Assembly: GCA_946481475.1 (NCBI GenBank)
Contig: CAMLOB010000199.1
Coordinates: 1 to 7,053 of the forward strand
Length of the DNA stretch: 7,053 nucleotides
Direction of reading: 5' to 3'
DNA from: an uncultured Chlorobiota bacterium
GTDB lineage: Bacteria; Bacteroidota; Kapaibacteriia; OLB7
Position numbers and translations under genes: made by a program. Positions 4,811-7,053 of the stretch are shown piece after piece; position 1 is the first letter of the stretch; the number at the start of each line of letters is the position of its first letter. The notes under the pieces are model-generated. The model was not told the DNA's origin. It searched no databases and worked only from the letters and a program-made list of their open reading frames with translations.

Positions 4811-6217
4811 ATCGTCTTTTATCTCCCAGTAAATCTCACTCTGCAGCTCGTCGATCCAGGCCAGCAGTTCGTTCCGCTGCTTCCAGGTCGTCGCATGCTG
4901 TTCCAGCAGGTCGCGATCCTGGATCGGATCGACCTCGTGGGGGGGGATCACCCTGACCAGCTTGATGATGTGATACCCGGCTTCGGTCGGCGAGACGGCA
5001 TAGGGACGGGGCTCGGAGATGCCGCCGACCTCCATCGAATCGAGAATCCACTCGTATCCTCCCAGATTGCTCGTCGACGCCTTGGCCATCAGGCCTCCCT
5101 GGTACTTCGATTCTTCATCCTCGCTGTACTTCGCCGCCAGCTCCCCGAAGTTCTCGCCGGCCAGTGCCCGGGCGCGAATCTTCCGCAGCGTGTCGGCCAG
5201 CATTTCCCGTTCGGCGTCGGTCGAGCCGAGAGGGATGAGGATATGGCGTGTCCGGATTTCGTCGTCCCGCTTGTCCAGAAGCTGGATGATATGAACACCG
5301 AACTTCGATTCGACCGGTTCGGAGATCTCGTTGAGGCCCAGTTCCCAGGCGGCCTCCTCGTACTCCGGCACAAATTTTCCTTTTGCCGACCAGCCGAGCT
5401 CTCCCCCTTTGGTTGCAGAGCCGGGATCGACGGAGTATCGACGGACAAATTCGGTGAAGTCCCTTCCGCTCTTGATCGAGTCGATGATCGAGCGGGCCAG
5501 TTCCAAGGTCTTCTTCCGTCCTTCCGGACTCGGTTTCTCGCCGATATAGATATGGGCGATCTCGATCTGTTCCGGAACCTGCGGAAGCGAATCCTTGTAC
5601 TGGCGGTAGAACTCGTTGATGTCCCGTTCGGTCACTTTCATTCCGGAGAATCGCCGCTGTTGCAGCACCTGCACCATCAACTGTTCGCGAACGATCTTCC
5701 GGGCTTCGGCCCTGATCTCCGGCATCGACTTGCCGACGGCCTTCTCCAGGGCCTCTTCCGATCCTGCCTGGCGGAGAATGCGCCCGACATATTCCCCGGT
5801 CTGTGCGGTCACCAGATCGTCCGACACCGTGACGCTGTCCTCTTCGGCCTTGACCAGAAAGAGGTTGTTGTAGATCAGATCGTTCAGCACTTCCTGCAGG
5901 AGCTGCGTTTCGGACATGCCGGCTTTCTGCGCCGTCTCGCTCAGCATCAGCGCCCGCTGCAGCACGTCGCTCCGCAGAATGATTCTGTCCCCGACGACGG
6001 CGGCAATGCTCTCCACCACAGTCCGGTTCGTTCTCCCCGATTCCCCCGGAAGCGGTTCGCCGGAGAGAAGATCCTTCCCGGTCGGCTGGGCCGTTGCGGT
6101 GGCGAATGTCGTCAGCAGCAGAAGAAGCCCGAGGAGGAGACGGCCTCCCTGTTTGTCCTTCGGGCCGGATCCGCCCGGGCTGCGTTTATCTTTTCCGTTG
6201 CTCATCATACTCTGCAT
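4799..6217 (-). CDS. surA: SurA-like periplasmic chaperone / peptidyl-prolyl cis-trans isomerase
   Basis: This is a 472-residue exported protein with SurA layout. After a charged N-terminus, residues about 26-43 form a signal peptide core (LLLGLLLLL, cut near ATA|QP). A SurA-type N-terminal domain follows at about 66-195 (ESIAAVVGDRIILRSDV). Parvulin domain 1 spans about 218-315 and domain 2 about 321-424. Both keep the residues typical of active parvulins: H222, D264, GGELGW and H309 in the first; H325 (RTRHILI), D367 and H416 in the second. E. coli SurA is about 430 residues, so the size fits. It would escort unfolded outer-membrane proteins through the periplasm. The ATG at 6217 is used; ATGs at 6208 and 6205 would shorten the charged head without removing the signal peptide. 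It follows the upstream isomerase gene by 73 bases and precedes the M16 gene by 109. A C8 run on the coding strand (4939-4946 on +) lies near the 3' end. Confidence 0.9.
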   Translation of the reverse strand: MQSMMSNGKDKRSPGGSGPKDKQGGRLLLGLLLLLTTFATATAQPTGKDLLSGEPLPGESGRTNRTVVESIAAVVGDRIILRSDVLQRALMLSETAQKAGMSETQLLQEVLNDLIYNNLFLVKAEEDSVTVSDDLVTAQTGEYVGRILRQAGSEEALEKAVGKSMPEIRAEARKIVREQLMVQVLQQRRFSGMKVTERDINEFYRQYKDSLPQVPEQIEIAHIYIGEKPSPEGRKKTLELARSIIDSIKSGRDFTEFVRRYSVDPGSATKGGELGWSAKGKFVPEYEEAAWELGLNEISEPVESKFGVHIIQLLDKRDDEIRTRHILIPLGSTDAEREMLADTLRKIRARALAGENFGELAAKYSEDEESKYQGGLMAKASTSNLGGYEWILDSMEVGGISEPRPYAVSPTEAGYHIIKLVRVIPPHEVDPIQDRDLLEQHATTWKQRNELLAWIDELQSEIYWEIKDDFRN

Positions 6218-6290
6218 GAAATCACCATGAAGTTCTTGTTGTCATCTTTCCCGGCGGGGATTTCGTCCCTCTCTCGCTTCTTCTCCCCGG

Positions 6291-7053
6291 TTAACGGGCG
6301 GAGAGGGCGGCGTCCAGGACTTTCGTATCGATTCTGACCGGGAATTTTTTCCGGAACGACGTCACCAGGGTCTGACGTAACTCCTTTTCCTTCCAGTCAT
6401 TGTAATCTCCCATCACCTCTCCGCGAGCCTCCTCGTATGTCTTCCGGCGGGGCTGGTCGATCCGGTCGATTTTGATAATGCTCCAGCCTCCTCCGTTCGC
6501 GAAGGGGTCAAGGATCATCCCCTCGGTCGGCTTCGGCTGCTCTTCGAGAACCATTCGGACAAGTTCGGAGTCTTTCGCGTTGTTGATCGGCCATTTCCCT
6601 CCCTTCTGTCGGAAGCCCTGGCGTTCGGTGTGGTTGGCCGCAAGGTCGGCAAAACTTTCTCCCCCTTTGGCCTGGTTGTAGAGAGCCTTGGCATTCTCTT
6701 CGGTGTAGACGAAGATTTCCGACAGTTCGAGCCGGATCGGCGTCATATATTGATCCCGTCTCTCTTCAAAGAACTTCTTTCCCTTCTCCTCATCATAGCT
6801 CACGTTCGAGTAGACTTCCTGCTGCTCCAGTTCGAAGATCAGGGCTCCGTCGCGGAACTCCCCGATCAGGCGGGCGAAGTCGGGATATTCCCGCTCCAGA
6901 CTCTCGGCTTCCCGCTTCAAACCCTGATACTCCACTATGGCCTTGAGTGAGGTGACCACGCTGAGTCGGTTCAGCGGAAGCGCCCGGTAGCGCGGGCTCG
7001 ATTCGATCGAATCGATCCTCAACATCCCGCTGCCCGGCAACGGCAACGGCCTG
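6291..7053 (-). CDS. Parvulin-type peptidyl-prolyl isomerase, 3' part (5' end outside window)
   Basis: The frame stays open to the right edge, so only the C-terminal 253 or so residues are seen; TTG at 7046 is probably internal. Residues below count from that TTG. The helix-rich part at about 30-100 has the segment FRDGALIFELEQQEVYS followed by KKFFEERRDQY, which I recognise from large (500-700 residue) Bacteroidota/Chlorobiota periplasmic isomerases of PpiC/SurA type. A parvulin-like domain lies at about 105-197 (SFADLAANHT, KGGKWPI, GGGWSIIKIDRI), then a basic, helical tail. The usual first histidine (HIL/HIF) is replaced by LSEIFV, and the late H of FGxHII is also absent (GGGWSII), so this domain is probably catalytically weak or purely a chaperone module. 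A further parvulin domain probably lies upstream, outside the window. It is the first visible gene of the - strand set, 73 bases ahead of the SurA-like gene. Confidence 0.85.
   Translation of the reverse strand, partial: RPLPLPGSGMLRIDSIESSPRYRALPLNRLSVVTSLKAIVEYQGLKREAESLEREYPDFARLIGEFRDGALIFELEQQEVYSNVSYDEEKGKKFFEERRDQYMTPIRLELSEIFVYTEENAKALYNQAKGGESFADLAANHTERQGFRQKGGKWPINNAKDSELVRMVLEEQPKPTEGMILDPFANGGGWSIIKIDRIDQPRRKTYEEARGEVMGDYNDWKEKELRQTLVTSFRKKFPVRIDTKVLDAALSAR

Noticed and set aside
6255..6289. CGGGGA/TCCCCG inverted repeat ahead of the SurA-like gene as a terminator
   Set aside because: There are only 6 bp with a 23-base loop and no T-run; this is expected by chance in GC-rich DNA.
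4895..6337. 480-codon open frame on the + strand
   Set aside because: It lies antisense to the SurA-like gene, which has a signal peptide, two parvulin domains and a proper family length. The antisense product has no recognisable motif and is a composition shadow.

Overview
The window looks like chromosomal DNA of a Gram-negative bacterium of the Bacteroidota/Chlorobiota side of the tree (Chlorobi, Kapabacteria or Rhodothermota-like relatives are possible; the exact lineage is inferred). The reasons are the type of peptidyl-prolyl isomerase at the right edge, weak or absent Shine-Dalgarno sequences, use of GTG/TTG starts, and an exported protein with an outer-membrane-type C-terminal half. 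GC content looks mid-50s percent by eye.

Layout. Positions 1-315 hold no convincing gene: they contain a 101-bp-period duplication, runs of a degenerate 7-mer (AGCTGAC-like) and a C8 tract. A single + strand gene (316-1584) encodes an exported protein with a two-cysteine N-terminal domain and a putative beta-barrel. The rest is on the - strand, in transcription order from the right edge: the 3' part of a large parvulin-type isomerase (to 6291), a SurA-like periplasmic chaperone with two parvulin domains (6217-4799), an M16 peptidase with an intact HxxEH zinc motif (4689-3358), and a second M16 protein lacking that motif (3073-1727). The + gene and the last M16 gene converge across 142 bp.

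The two M16 genes look like the catalytic and non-catalytic halves of one heterodimeric peptidase, and the two parvulin genes look like periplasmic folding factors for envelope proteins. The common theme is envelope protein folding and proteolysis, but the M16 proteins show no signal peptide, so a shared compartment is not established.

The least ordinary content is non-coding. An 81-bp hairpin repeat occurs twice (1591-1671 on +, 3285-3365 on -; 76/81 identical). Each copy lies at the 3' end of a gene and in the same sense as that gene. Two decayed relatives sit beside the second copy, one keeping its hairpin although the stem sequence has changed. A 50-base stretch with seven G-runs lies inside the second M16 gene. 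No RNA gene, insertion sequence, CRISPR array or defence system was seen.
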